Assembly: GCA_037176885.1 (NCBI GenBank)
Contig: JAWWNJ010000010.1
Location: 1,798,001 to 1,862,000, forward strand
DNA: 64,000 bases
From: Favolaschia claudopus
Taxonomy: Eukaryota > Basidiomycota > Agaricomycetes > Agaricales > Mycenaceae
Direction of reading: 5' to 3'
Of this stretch, positions 1-10,967 are shown piece by piece. Made by a program: the position numbers and the translations under genes. Each line of letters begins with the position of its first letter. Position 1 is the first letter of the stretch. The notes beneath the pieces are model-generated. The model saw only the letters and a list, made by a program, of their open reading frames with translations. It did not search any database and was not told the origin of the DNA.

Positions 1-507
1 ATCAAGAGCGTCAACAACCCTGATTTGCGTGTGGAGCTTGTGAAAGAGTATGTGCGCAAGAACTTCCCGAGTCACAGCTTGCTCGACTACGCGCTCGCGG
101 TCGAGAAAGTTACCACGGCGAAGAAGGACACCGTACGTCTTCTTTTTCATCTCGTCTTCATTGGTTGATTTACCTGTAACCAACCAGCTCATCCTGAACG
201 TCGATGGCTGCATCGCCGTTTGCTTCGTTGACCTGCTACGGGACAGCGGTGCTTTCACCCCCGACGAGGCCGACGAATACATCAAGGTAAGTCCCGTTTG
301 AGCCAGCAGCCTGACCTTCCACTAATTATACTTTCCCAGATCGGCACACTGAACGGGTTGTTCGTTCTTGGTCGCAGCATTGGTTTTATTGGCCACCACC
401 TCGACCAGAAGCGCCTACGCGCCCCGCTTTACCGCCACCCCGCCGACGACATCTTCATCAACATGGCCGACGTCTCGCAGCCGCGCGTGTTGGGGCGTAT
501 GCAATAG
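1..507 (+). CDS. ACLY: ATP-citrate synthase (ATP-citrate lyase), 3' end of gene
   Basis: This enzyme makes cytosolic acetyl-CoA and oxaloacetate from citrate, CoA and ATP, feeding lipid and sterol synthesis. Only the last three exons are in the window: 1-132, 188-286 and 340-507, with GT-AG introns of 55 and 53 bp, both phase 0. The joined peptide matches the C-terminal citrate-synthase-like lobe of animal ACLY almost throughout: [46 protein letters not shown], then [20 protein letters not shown] and LYRHPADDI. The end differs from the animal protein, with a short tail ending VLGRMQ. Upstream domains lie outside the window. The neighbouring gene, on the other strand, is the hydrophobin at 1224-1699. 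Confidence 0.93.
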
Positions 508-1223
508 GCGTGTAGCTTTCTTTCTCTCTTATTGCATGTTTTTCTTGTGACGACGCAAAACAAATTAAATAGACGCTGTAGAACTTACAATTACTGATAG
601 TAAACACCTTTTGTCTTTGTCATTAGAGTATAATTGATATCTGCGACGGCAGCCTTCGCATTCAATTGCAAGATTTCTTTCCTCCTTCGGCTGTTGGGCA
701 ATATGACTTGCCCCAGTCTTAGAATTAAGATGTCCATGTCCAGCTATCGACGGCCGTCTTCCGACTACCGCACTGGAAACGGTGAAGGTGCCCGCCCCTC
801 ACATCGAGACTTTTTTCGAGTCAACTGAAAGACAGTCAACGATCAGAGTATCAGGCCGCTCCAAAATACAGCTTCCTTGATTCCAGAGAGGTTGTCATGC
901 GGTACGGCGGACAGCGGGTTTGCGAATCTGAATCAGCTCCAGATATTGCCCGACAATGAAGACCGCTAGCAGGGCAATGCCAGTGAGAAGGTGTCGGGGT
1001 CATGGAAGGGGTTTTGTACTGTGCGGTATCGGAGCATGCAAAATGGTCACAGCTTGCGCATGGGGGTCAGGTCGATATAAACGCAAAACAAACAAAAAAC
1101 GTGTATTCGTCGCGACATTTAACACGAGACAGCGTCGAAGAGAAGAAGACATCAAAGTACAACAATAGCGAAAGAAACATCAATGTTCAGCAATTAGAGA
1201 CGACGAGACAAGAGGTCAACTGC
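508..1223. other. Intergenic, between two convergent 3' ends
   Basis: About 716 bp between the ACLY stop and the hydrophobin stop. The first 130 bp are AT-rich 3' flank of ACLY (TTAAAT at about 564). Short ORFs on both strands show no family resemblance, no splice-supported extension and no signal peptide, so I see no gene here. Confidence 0.6.
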
Positions 1224-1699
1224 TCAGGCGGTGATGGGGATGCAGTTAATGGCAATGAGGCCACCTGCAATCAGAATGTCAATATGATATTCTGAAGGGT
1301 GTTGATTGGAAGCATACCCCATTCTTTGTCGGGTGCATCGCAGGTGACGGTGGTGGACCCGCTAGTTGAGAATATGAGAAACGACACAGACGGAAGAACA
1401 ACCTGCCTACCAGTTGTTTCCGACGACAGTGATGGGGCTGCAGCTCAACCCGACGGGGACATTGAGGCCAGTGAGGTCAAGCCCGACGAGGGCGGCTACG
1501 GCGCTAGCGGCGGCGCTGGTGGAGGGCACGACGCTGTCGCAGCATTGGGGCGAGCTGGGGGTGGTGACCGGGGGAGGGGGGCTGTTTGGGATGGCGGCAG
1601 CAAGGGTCTGTAATTACGTAGGTCAGTCGGGCAGGCGGAGGGTAAGTGGGTGCGTACAATGAGCACTGAGGCGACGACGATGGAGAGCTTGGGGAACAT
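1224..1699 (-). CDS. Class I-type hydrophobin, four exons, six cysteines
   Basis: Small secreted amphipathic protein of the family that coats hyphae and fruit bodies. The gene is visible only after splicing. Exons (minus) are 1699-1658, 1607-1411, 1361-1318 and 1264-1224, with GT-AG introns of 50, 49 and 53 bp. They total 324 bp and encode 107 residues with no frame break. The product starts MFPKLSIVVASVLI and continues into an Ala-rich signal-peptide end (TLAAAIP). The hydrophobin core follows: QCCDSV, the VAALVGLDLTGL stretch, GLSCSPITVVGNNC, VTCDAP and GLIAINCIPITA. The GLxCSPIxVxG and GLIAINCxPI blocks and the length are diagnostic. Only six of the usual eight cysteines are present: the first, before the CC pair, and one of the second CC pair are missing. 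A TATAAAAG box lies 65-72 nt upstream of the ATG. Confidence 0.85.
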
Positions 1700-1763
1700 A
1701 TTTGTGTAGGTTTCAACTGCAGAGGAATGCGCTTGAATGAGGATTGAGGAGGGGGAGGAGGGT

Positions 1764-1771
1764 CTTTTATA
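1764..1771 (-). promoter_or_regulatory. TATA box of the hydrophobin gene
   Basis: TATAAAAG on the minus strand, 65-72 nt upstream of the hydrophobin ATG at 1699. This spacing is normal for a strongly expressed fungal secreted-protein gene with a short 5' UTR. Assigned from motif and position only. Confidence 0.5.
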
Positions 1772-3891
1772 ATGTTTTGGAGAAGATATTCTGGGAATTC
1801 GCATAGGAAGACCGAGGCGATATGTTGCAATTTCAAGGTGGAGCGGTGGAGCTGTTGGACAAGAGAATAAGATGAAATGTCGGTCGGAAGGACAACAGCA
1901 ACAAGAGCTAAATTAAGAGGTTCTGAAAGTGCGTGCAACAGCCTTGGGTTGTTGGATTCCGTAAAGACCAATTTCTATAGTCTCGAATGAAAACCAGCAA
2001 TCTCGCGTCTGAAAATTATTCGAGATCAAAGGTACTCGGGGACAAACTAAACTCACTCAAACAATCTTGAGCGGCCAAAGAGCGCGGCGGAGAAAGTCCA
2101 GAATAGGAAACCTGTTGTTCCAAGTGCAGACGTCATTGGCATCAGTCTGATCGTTCATGCATGAATTCCGAGAAAACGAGCAGAGCGCCAGAGTCTCGGG
2201 CAGAAGTGAAGTGGTCGTCGACGTCACTTCAGAGGGACAGAAAGACTACGTCGTTCCTGCAACGCGTGGTTCAAGTGGAGAAGTTGAGAAAGTGCGGAGA
2301 CAGTCATAGGATGAGCAGCAACATATTCTGCGGGAAATTTGTCGTCCAGTCACACGATGTCTCATGAGTTGTTCGGCCTAGAAACCGATGCATTTAGAGC
2401 GGGCGAATGGTACGAGGGAAAGCGCAGCCTGAGAAGGATCATAGCCGGTGCGAAAGAGCGATAGTGAAGCACCTCAGATAACGGGCAGAACTCGACCGCG
2501 ATGAGGAGCAGCGAGATTATGCAGCTCGTACGTCGAGCGTTATTGACCAGGAGTCTCCGAATCTGATCTGTGGTTGCGGAGCTACCCTATTCATCAACCG
2601 CTGTCTCTCGTTGCAAGTATTGAAGATTACCGAGCAGTTTCTAGTGACTTGCTTACAAGAAAAGCCTCGGATTTCTTCCTGGACACATCGTTGGCCTTCG
2701 TTCTCGGTAATCATTGGTTACTAGACTGACGACGTGTTGTGAATAGCACGCTTCTGGCTCGTTTACCGTAAAATCAGGGCTGAGGAACGCGTTGCGGAAG
2801 GCGGTTTCAGACGTAGGTTTCTCAGCTGTCTCCTTTTGTTCATCTAAACATTGTCAATTTGCAGCTGCGGGCCATGGGAATTTCGAGCAGGCCTACAATG
2901 TTGCTCCTGCGGCGCCACCACCCCCTTACGGTGCTGCGGTGAACGGCAATCCTTGGGTATTGTTTCGTTTGCGCGGAACAAGGTTTTCCGATCCACGCTG
3001 AAGCTCGAATGGTGACTTCGGAATACACACTGATTTCTCAATTCCTTCCTCTTCTATTTTTTGCGACGGTATACTGTGCAACAACAAAGTCTCCTGTACA
3101 TCACCATTGTTGTCCGTTGATACCGTCTTTACCATACCCGCAGCGCGCAGATTATCTTGCGTTGGCTCGTCGACTTGAGCCCGCACGCTGTGCGGTATCA
3201 AGGTTATGAAATGCAGCACTGAGTGCACATCCACGTCAACAGACTGGCTCGAGACAATCCACTCGAGGTTGTTCTTAGTAGCCGTGCAAACGGCGACACA
3301 GTCTAGGTGGTCCTTCTCAATGTACTCGTTCGTTCTGTCCCCCAAAACCCGACAGACTACGACTGCTTGGTCGAACCAGACAACTTCATGAGAATATGAG
3401 CCAAGGTTACTGCACTGATAGTTCATGGACCGCAACTGGTTTCGATGCAGAAACGAAGAAGAAAGCGAGATTTTGGAAAACCTCGAGTTGGTGGGGAGCA
3501 GAAGCCAAGCGTGACGCCGTGACGTGACGCGTCAGTTGAAACAGGGCACAACAAGACTACGCGCGTATATAGTCTCGTAAACAAGACTTTATACTATCCT
3601 GCCAAATAGGTCTGGATTTGCGGCCGGATACTCATGGCGGTGGTCAGATACTGATACTGATATTGAGCGGAGTTTGAATTGCGGCCCGCTGGTCCGCTGT
3701 CGCACGTGAGATCATCGGATCTCTTCTCCTTCCCGTTTCGACACTCTTCTTCTCATAATCGTTCTCTGCCGTCACGTCGCGTCGCACGACGCGTACGCCG
3801 TGAAAGTGGTTAATGAATACTGTAACATCGTTTAATCTCAACCAAGCAAACCAAACCAGGGAGGAGTCGGAAGTTGTGCGAGGGCGGACAA
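1772..3891. other. Intergenic, no gene recognised
   Basis: About 2.1 kb upstream of both the hydrophobin (minus) and the exonuclease/transposase gene (plus). The longest ORF is minus 3435-2926 (169 codons). It has mixed composition, no recognisable domain and no convincing start context, so it is not called. AT-rich stretches and short repeats such as GATACTGATACTGATATTG (about 3648) are present. I found no terminal inverted repeats linking this side to the 3' side of the next gene. Confidence 0.4.
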
Positions 3892-6800
3892 ATGAAAGAG
3901 ATATTACTGAAGAAAACTTGGATTTATCTTCTCGGTGTGTCCTTGTCTCTTCGCGCTTGTTATCCTGCTAACAAACTTCGTCCTCCGACTCAGTAACTCT
4001 AGCCTGATCCCAGCAGCTGTGAAGCGTGGGCTTGGAAGACCCAAGGGCTCTCGGAACAAGATTTCACGAGCAAAATCTGTCGACCCAGCCGAGCCGCCAA
4101 AGCCTCGGGGCCGCCCTCCCGGAACGGGATATCTACAGAAACAGCGCGCCGCATCTTTGGCCGCGGGTGTCCCAGTTGAAGAACCCGTAGCCAAGCGTCC
4201 AATTGGACGTCCTCGGAAACAGCCAGCACCGCAACCAGTCTCAGTTGCTCTTGGCCGGCGGGTGCGGAATTCATACACATTCACTGCCCAACTTGAACTT
4301 ACCATAACTTTCAGACCGTTCCAGGTCTTCCGGCTGTAATTCGTTCACGAAATACAGACAATGTTAATACACATAATCCTCTTAATTTGCAACCCATATT
4401 TCTCCCATCCTCCAATCCGACTCCTACCTCCGAACCAGCAACACTTGCCAGCAATACTTCTGTGCCGTCTGCTTCAATTTCATTGATCTCAAATACCTCG
4501 GAGTCGACTTCGAATGTTGTTCTTTCTCCGGAAGAAGAAGACTCGAGTGATTATGGAAATTTTATCAATGACGGCGGAGGTGGCGAAGATGATGAAGATG
4601 GAGACAATGACGGTGATGAGCCCGACCCAGCCAATCCTCCGCTCGCAACACGTAACCCACGCCGAACTGCCTGCCCGCTTCCTCGCTGGCTACAGCAGCA
4701 ATTTCAAAAACGAGTGAAAGAGTCAAATGATCGCAAGGATGACGGTCTCCCACCTCTCTATCGCGACCAGAAGACATTCTGGTTTCCGCGCGAAGATCCC
4801 TACTTCTCAATCACTTCTGCCGCCATCGACAGCGGCACTCTCGCTCCCGAATATTTATTCCACGCTCAATTTTTCTTGTGGGACCCGGCAGCGCTAGTCC
4901 CCATTCCATGTCCCAAATGTCAAACACGGCTCTATCGCCATGCATGCATCGACCGCCCCCGCCGCTGCGTAGATCTTGACCGCACATTCTACCTCATTGG
5001 CTATCGATATCGCTGTCCCTGCTGCGTCCATCCCGAGTCTAAATTGAACACCATCACGTACCGCAGTTGGGATTCTCGCATCCTGCAAAAACTTCCTCGG
5101 TCTCTTGCCAATTCATTCCCCGCCATTCTCACCTACCGTAGTGGAATTTCAGAGAGCGTATTCATGTTCATGCGCTCCTGCTTCCAGAGCGGGATGGGTT
5201 CGAAACAATTTGCGGACGCACTTCGTGTTCGCCATATCGAAACATACGACAAACTCCAGCTCTCTTATCTCTCTACACTCGCGCACGGAAAATTGGTACA
5301 TAATTGGCTTGGGAAAAAATTCCAGAGTTTCCGTCCTTTTGACGACAAGTCGACGGAAGGGTATCACGGGTTTGTTCCGAGCTCGCAGTGGTTACGGGAT
5401 TTGTTCGACAATTTCATTGAGCGCCATGCTCATGATTTTGACCAAGCAATGTCGCTTCTCTCTGGCTATATTAACGCCATAGATCACAGCTTCAAGGTTC
5501 GTTTGATTATTACTTTCTAATGCATACATAACAATCTCACTCTTCACAGCTCGCAAAACATATCGCCAAAGTCAATGGAGAGCAAGTCTTTGTTGCGCTT
5601 CTGACTGTAACCAACGAAAACGGCGAAATACGAGTCTGCAATCTGGTTGCGACGAAATCTCATTCGCAGTTCGAGCTTGCGCTCCATCGCATGCGCGAGT
5701 CTTTGGTGCGCTACGGACACGACCAACCCGCGATTTTCTACACGGATAATATGTCCGACAAGGACTTCCTTGAGCGTTGCTTCCCTTCTCTCTGTGATGC
5801 GGTTGTTGCCGTTGAGAAGTATGCTCATCTGGACGTTCTCGCTGTCCCTGCAGATGTTCATGTTCAGGTTACGGATGATGTTCATCGGATAGATGAGGTG
5901 ATGCGTAGTATTATCCATGATCTTCCAGACGAGACCGCAACCGACAACTCGCTTGTCATTTTTGTGGACTCGGAGTGGAATGTCGAGACTTCAAACCGTG
6001 GCTATGTTACGGGACGAGGCGCAACCGCAATTCTGCAAATCGCATATAAGGACCAAATTTATATCCTTCAGGTTGGTCTCCCATTTTACTTTCCAGTTCC
6101 GGTGTTACTGACTGCACACATATCAAGATTGGTCAAATGCTTGCCGGCGGCCGGATTTCGCCTGTCCTCAAACAGGTTCTCACCAATCCACGTATCCTGA
6201 AAGTCGGCCGTGCTGTCAGCGCAGATCTCAAGTATCTACAGCAAACCTGCAATTCTGTCGAGCCATTCGTGGGTGCAGTTGATTTAGCGCATCTTGCTAA
6301 AGAGCGCCTGATCATCCCATCCGCTAAAATTGCGCTCGTTGATCTCTGCGCGAAAATACTCGGAAAGCGTCTTAACAAAAACGTTTCGGAGCGGGTTAGT
6401 AGCGCCTGGGATTGCGAGTCGCTGTCAGACACGCAAATTCGATATGCGGCGCTTGACGTCTATGCATGTCTTTGTATCTACACCACCCTGATTCAAATTC
6501 CCCTCCCCACGCCTCTACCTGATCCAATCCCTCTGGGTACTTCGGTTCTAGTTCTGAACGACGATCGCTCACGCGTCATCGCCCGTGGTGTTGTAAAAGC
6601 ACTCGAAGGTCGATATTCAGAGCGGTCGACACTCACCAAAACACAATGTTTGGTTACTGTTACCGAAACACTCATCCCTGGCGCAATTATCAAGTTTGGG
6701 CAACAGCGCCAATCGCTGGGGGACTTTGGACCCACTCCGTATGATATCCCGTGCCGCCGTAATCATTTACGCCTGTCCCCCGCTTCGAATCTTCCCCAGC

Positions 6801-8826
6801 TTCCTGTCGCTGAGCCTCTGCCTCCACCAAAACAACTTCCAGCATCTACTATTTCCGAGCTGCCCGCCGATTCCGAGTCCAATGATTTGAACGGGTCTAG
6901 CGAAGGAATTGGGACACTTATCCTTCGTGAATTGGATGCTCAGCAGACCAGCGACTCGGAGACGCCCCTCAATCTCCAAAGTTTTGCGCGAGATCCCGAG
7001 AGCGAAAAGCAAGGCGAGATTATTCTCGGGGAGGTCATTTGTTGGCAGATCTGGAACGCTTACATCCGCAGTCGAGTTTTGAAAGATGCTTGGCATGTCT
7101 TTGACATGTTCTACATCTCGGTTCTCCATGGACTACGCGTTGAATTTGCCAGGGCTCTTCGCGATGCCATATTCATCCCTGATCAGAGCGACAAGGCCAA
7201 GATTGTTGCTTGGGGCCAGAAGCAAAATCCGCCTCGCAGCTGGGAAAACATGGTCCGGAAATCAGGTCGCTGGCTCTGGCGCATCTGCAAGCGTGTCATT
7301 CCGCCGCCCGAGGAACTCTATCCATTGGTTGCCGAAGTCTTTCGTGTATTCGGTCCTCTGAAAGACGCCACAACCGGTTTACCTCTGTTCAACGCGGCAG
7401 CTTGGGCAGTGGCCAAGAACATACTCGATCTCATACGGCGCGGTTACATATCTGACCCACCCGGTATTCCTCTATACGTCGCAATCGGCACTGATTTCAC
7501 CACGAAGCTGCCAGTCTACCATTGCCGAAGAGGGACAAATGCCACGGAGGGTGGAGTTCACAGTCACCTTCGCTCTCGCATGCCTACTTCTGGTGTATCT
7601 ATCCGACATAGTAACGCATGCTTGAAGGATTTCATTCTACGGCATAATTTGCTTGTGCGTGCAATCACCGAATTGTGTTTGTTCTCGAGTTGCATTTTGA
7701 CTGACTCATCCTGCCATTATAGGTCGGAACTTTCAATACAACCGGCAAACGATACGGCGGGCACTACAGCATCTGGATAACTAACGAGATTCAAGAACTT
7801 ACCATCTCCCTCGAAGATATCCTGACCTCGCCGTCGACGAATCCCGGCTGGGTCAACGGAAATTTCTACCAGCCGACAAACGAGGTCTCTGGTGTTCTTC
7901 CTATTCCTGAAGATGTTCGCATCAAGTCTGGAATGGCTCTCTTCGAACCCTCTCTTGATCCTAAACAGCCACATCGCCATCTTGCATCGTTACAAGGCAC
8001 CCGAAAGGCCGTTCTTGGTATCTCCAATGATGCCGAAAGAGATCTATTCAAGGTCCTCATGGCCGCTATCGGTTTTGCTTCTGACGCAGCCGTGAATAAA
8101 TTCTTACGAGCTTGGAATGCTCGAGCCGATACAAGCAAAGATATATTTTACAAGGTAAGTTTTGCTATCGATCCTACTCACAACACTTGAATGACGCTAT
8201 AATTTTTCTAGTTGACTGAGCACCTCAAAGCTTATTACAACGGAGACTGGAAGAAGCTATCTAACATTATACAGACTCGCGCCACAACTGCTGAGGCTCG
8301 CAAGCCAATTTTGCAGCAGATCCATCATCCCGAGCGCATGAAACAGGTGCCCTCAGTTCCCCAAGCTGCAATGCAAGTACACCACGCTCCCACCGGCACC
8401 CTGGATTTGCCCGAGACCCTGCCCCTTCCAAACACTACGACATTGATATCCCACACCGGACTGACGAGTGGAACATCTTCTGCGGCGACGATTGCAGCCA
8501 CGGAGTTTGCCGCAAGTTCCAGCGCCAGCGCACCGTCAGCTGCAGCCACTGGACAACGCGAGGCATTGCGGCATCTGGCCAAGCGTCGGGTCGACTCAAT
8601 CATTGAAAACACGGAGGCGATGCCCCCCACCAAAAGACCTCGCCAGTCGCGTTCTTGCCGTAAATGCGGCCGATTGAGTCCCAAGGTCGACGGTGCAGGC
8701 GGGTGTTCGGGAGCGAAGGAGGTTAGATACTGTCGGAATGCGTGCAGGGATTGCGGCGAAAAGGGATGCCGCGGCCGCAATTCTAAAACCCCGAATGTAG
8801 TTTGTCAGCAAGCGAGATGGGATTGA
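3892..8826 (+). CDS. DDE transposase-like protein with embedded DEDDy (WRN-type) 3'-5' exonuclease, AT-hooks and C-terminal Cys cluster
   Basis: Proposed exons: 3892-3934 (tentative), 4014-4261, 4315-5496, 5550-6071, 6128-7654, 7723-8154, 8212-8826. All junctions keep frame and give about 1,522 residues. Order of parts: (1) three AT-hook-like motifs in residues ~17-75 (LGRPKGSR, RGRPPG, IGRPRK). (2) An acidic stretch, then a Cys-containing domain like the fungal DUF6729 family (CPKC, RRCVDLDRTFYLIGYRYRCPCC, FRSWDSRIL-like). (3) The start of an RNase H-like fold with D in AIDHSFK (~487) and D in FYTDNMSDKDF (~555). (4) A full DEDDy exonuclease: FVDSEW (~629), VSADLKYL (~696), YAALD (~770). (5) A helical part and RGTNATEGGVH (~1136), the likely third acidic residue. 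(6) A Cys-rich C-terminus, CRKCG to VVCQQ. It is a large repeated gene family in agarics and probably of transposon origin. The exonuclease is certain in sequence terms; the transposase reading and the first exon are inference. Confidence 0.8.
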
Positions 8827-10967
8827 CCGTTGCTGTTTTTTTGTTGGATGTGTAGTAGGATTGTAATTCAGCGAGTTCGGCTTTGCTGATTATTGGGCAA
8901 GCGAGGTATTTGGGCAAAGAGAATGATTTATTAAACTTGACTACGTACAAGTCGCTGGTGTGCTAGTGTATAGAAAAGATCGGCGCTGATGGCGACAACA
9001 GAGATAGGCTGCCGCGCGTGCAACTGAGAGGCTTGAGCCGCTACCATTGGCATAGATTTCAAAGCCGGCACCGGGTGTGGCGGCCAAAGCAGCGGGGGCA
9101 GAAGAGCCGCCAGCAGCGACGGTTGCTGCAGACGGAGGTGTCGGCAGAAGAGGGAGGGGCGGGATTGACGTGGGTCACGCGGCACAATCTACACACCTTA
9201 TTCACCACATCCTTAGTTCCTTATTAGTGTCCAGGTTGGTCTTTCCAGCCTCATTTGCAGTGCTGACAAAACTCCGAATTAGATGGGCCCCGCAATCCCA
9301 AGACATCCATAGGCAATCGAATCGGAAACCGTAGTCGACGAGACACGAAGTTTGTTGACACTAGAGGCCGGCTAGAGATCCAAGCAAAGGGTTTGATTCT
9401 CAATAGAGATATGTTGAGTTGTCAATAGTTCAAGGGTTGTATTTGCAGCAGCGAGCGTCGAGCGAGAGAAGAGAAAGCAAGAGCGAGGAAAGTCGTCGCA
9501 AAGCGGCACTGAGTTGGCGTGTGTGTGAGAGATTGATGGGATTTGAAAGTCCGGTCAGTATCCCACCTTTCTCTGCTGCTCTTTCTCTTGAGCCCAAGAA
9601 TTCAGGGGAGTGCTTGAAAACAAAAGACTATTACTACTGAGGACAATTCTTTTATTTTGTGAGTTTCGAGCACGAACGGAGTATATACAACGCTTTATTT
9701 CAGTATCTGCTATTGACGCGCAGACGGCCATCCCCGAGGTGATCACTTTCCCGCCGATGTCCGAACTCGAGTGAGTTGCCGAAATTCTCCGAAACTCGTG
9801 TATTATTCGCGTTTCTTTATTTTCTTTATTTTTTTATTTTCGTCCACCGCCATCAGTATCGGGCCGGATTTGCACAATGACTCTGGATTTTCGATTTATC
9901 TCTTCTCCCTTTTCGATTTGGACCTCCGGACTTTTCGGAATCTGTTTATATGCCTTTGGGCTACAGATCCTACAAGTTTCGTAGCGATACGGCCACAGGA
10001 AGGTAGTAAGAAAAACGGGCTTTCATCAAGGGATTTTGATGGATTGACAGCACAGATCAAAAACCTCGAGAAAACGGCGAATGTTTCCTGACATTGGACT
10101 TGCATGAAATCGTAAGATTTGTGGCTCTACCTGTAGGGAATTGGTACCAGAATAAATGCCGAAAGGTCCGGAGATTCAAAGTGCAAAGGGAGAGGAGAAA
10201 AATCGAAAATCCAGACCCATTGTGAAAATCCAGACCTATTTGGCACGATAGTAAACTTTTTTGAAGATAGTCGTTCAAACGTATATAAAGTCTTGGACGT
10301 ATGAGGGGGGTCGGCTGAGAAGCGTCAATTGATGGCTCGGCTTGATCACGGCATCCGTTATAGGAAAGTCGCTAGGACGGCCATCACACACCGAAAGCGT
10401 TGCGCATTCGCATTGAGCGCGGTGGTCAAGTTCGCCGCTAGAACTGCGTGTATGAGGGTTCGATGAGGGTAGAAGTTAATCCTCCGAGTATATCCGCACA
10501 ACTTCTGGCCGACAGTTTATGAATCGAGTATAAGTAGGTTTTCACCCACAATGAAGGAAGATTTGACCTTTAAAAACTGCTAAGAACTAAAAAAGATCAG
10601 GTCATCGCACGCATACAGTACCCCGAACATATTTTTGAGGCACAGAGGGTTACAAGGATGCTCAGAGGTATCGAAAGTCGGAGCAGTTGCCTGATTTAGC
10701 AGAGTTTCCCAATTTGGAAGGGTTTCCAAATGGAGTGAATTTCAGACTCCGCCAGTGATCTTGTCGCTTCTCCACGGGACCCCTTAACAAATCCGTGACT
10801 AGCGCGTATAGGGCTTTGGCTCGAACTTTGCTGTCCCAACTCGTTATTCTCGCGCTTTCGCTCCTTGTTCTTGCTGTGGACTGGTCGCTGCCTTTGCCTC
10901 TCTCTGTACATCTTGCATATATCGCTGCTTTGCCGCCCCGCAAGCTCAGGGCTACTGTTCATTTCAA
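8827..10967. other. Intergenic region with a snap-back repeat; no confident gene
   Basis: About 2.1 kb before the myosin gene. A minus-strand stretch at 8.95-9.19 kb has coding-like Ala/Gly/Ser composition in one frame but no clear start, homology or splice structure, so it is left uncalled. The foldback repeat at 9.86-10.24 kb is listed separately. The rest shows no feature I can name. Confidence 0.4.
9862..10241. repeat. Imperfect inverted repeat (foldback/MITE-like), about 380 bp
   Basis: The left arm (about 9862-9955) and right arm (about 10152-10241) are imperfect inverted copies. Shared parts include TCTGGATTTTCGATTT, TCTCTTCTCCCTTT-like and CTCCGGACTTTTCGG-like blocks. Translations from the two strands even share GSGFSI/DSGFSI and LRTFRHLF/LRTFRNLF. 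The interior is weakly palindromic. No coding capacity. It looks like a non-autonomous foldback element; target duplications are not obvious by eye. Confidence 0.7.

Noticed and set aside
2926..3435. Minus-strand ORF of 169 codons upstream of the exonuclease/transposase gene
   Set aside because: No domain, no homologous motif, unremarkable start context and no splice-supported extension; could be chance in 2 kb of moderate-GC DNA.
3935..4339. Continuous plus-strand frame starting with a hydrophobic segment before the AT-hooks
   Set aside because: It begins at a GTG and its hydrophobic start falls in a likely intron; the AT-hook exon is better joined to the ATG at 3892.
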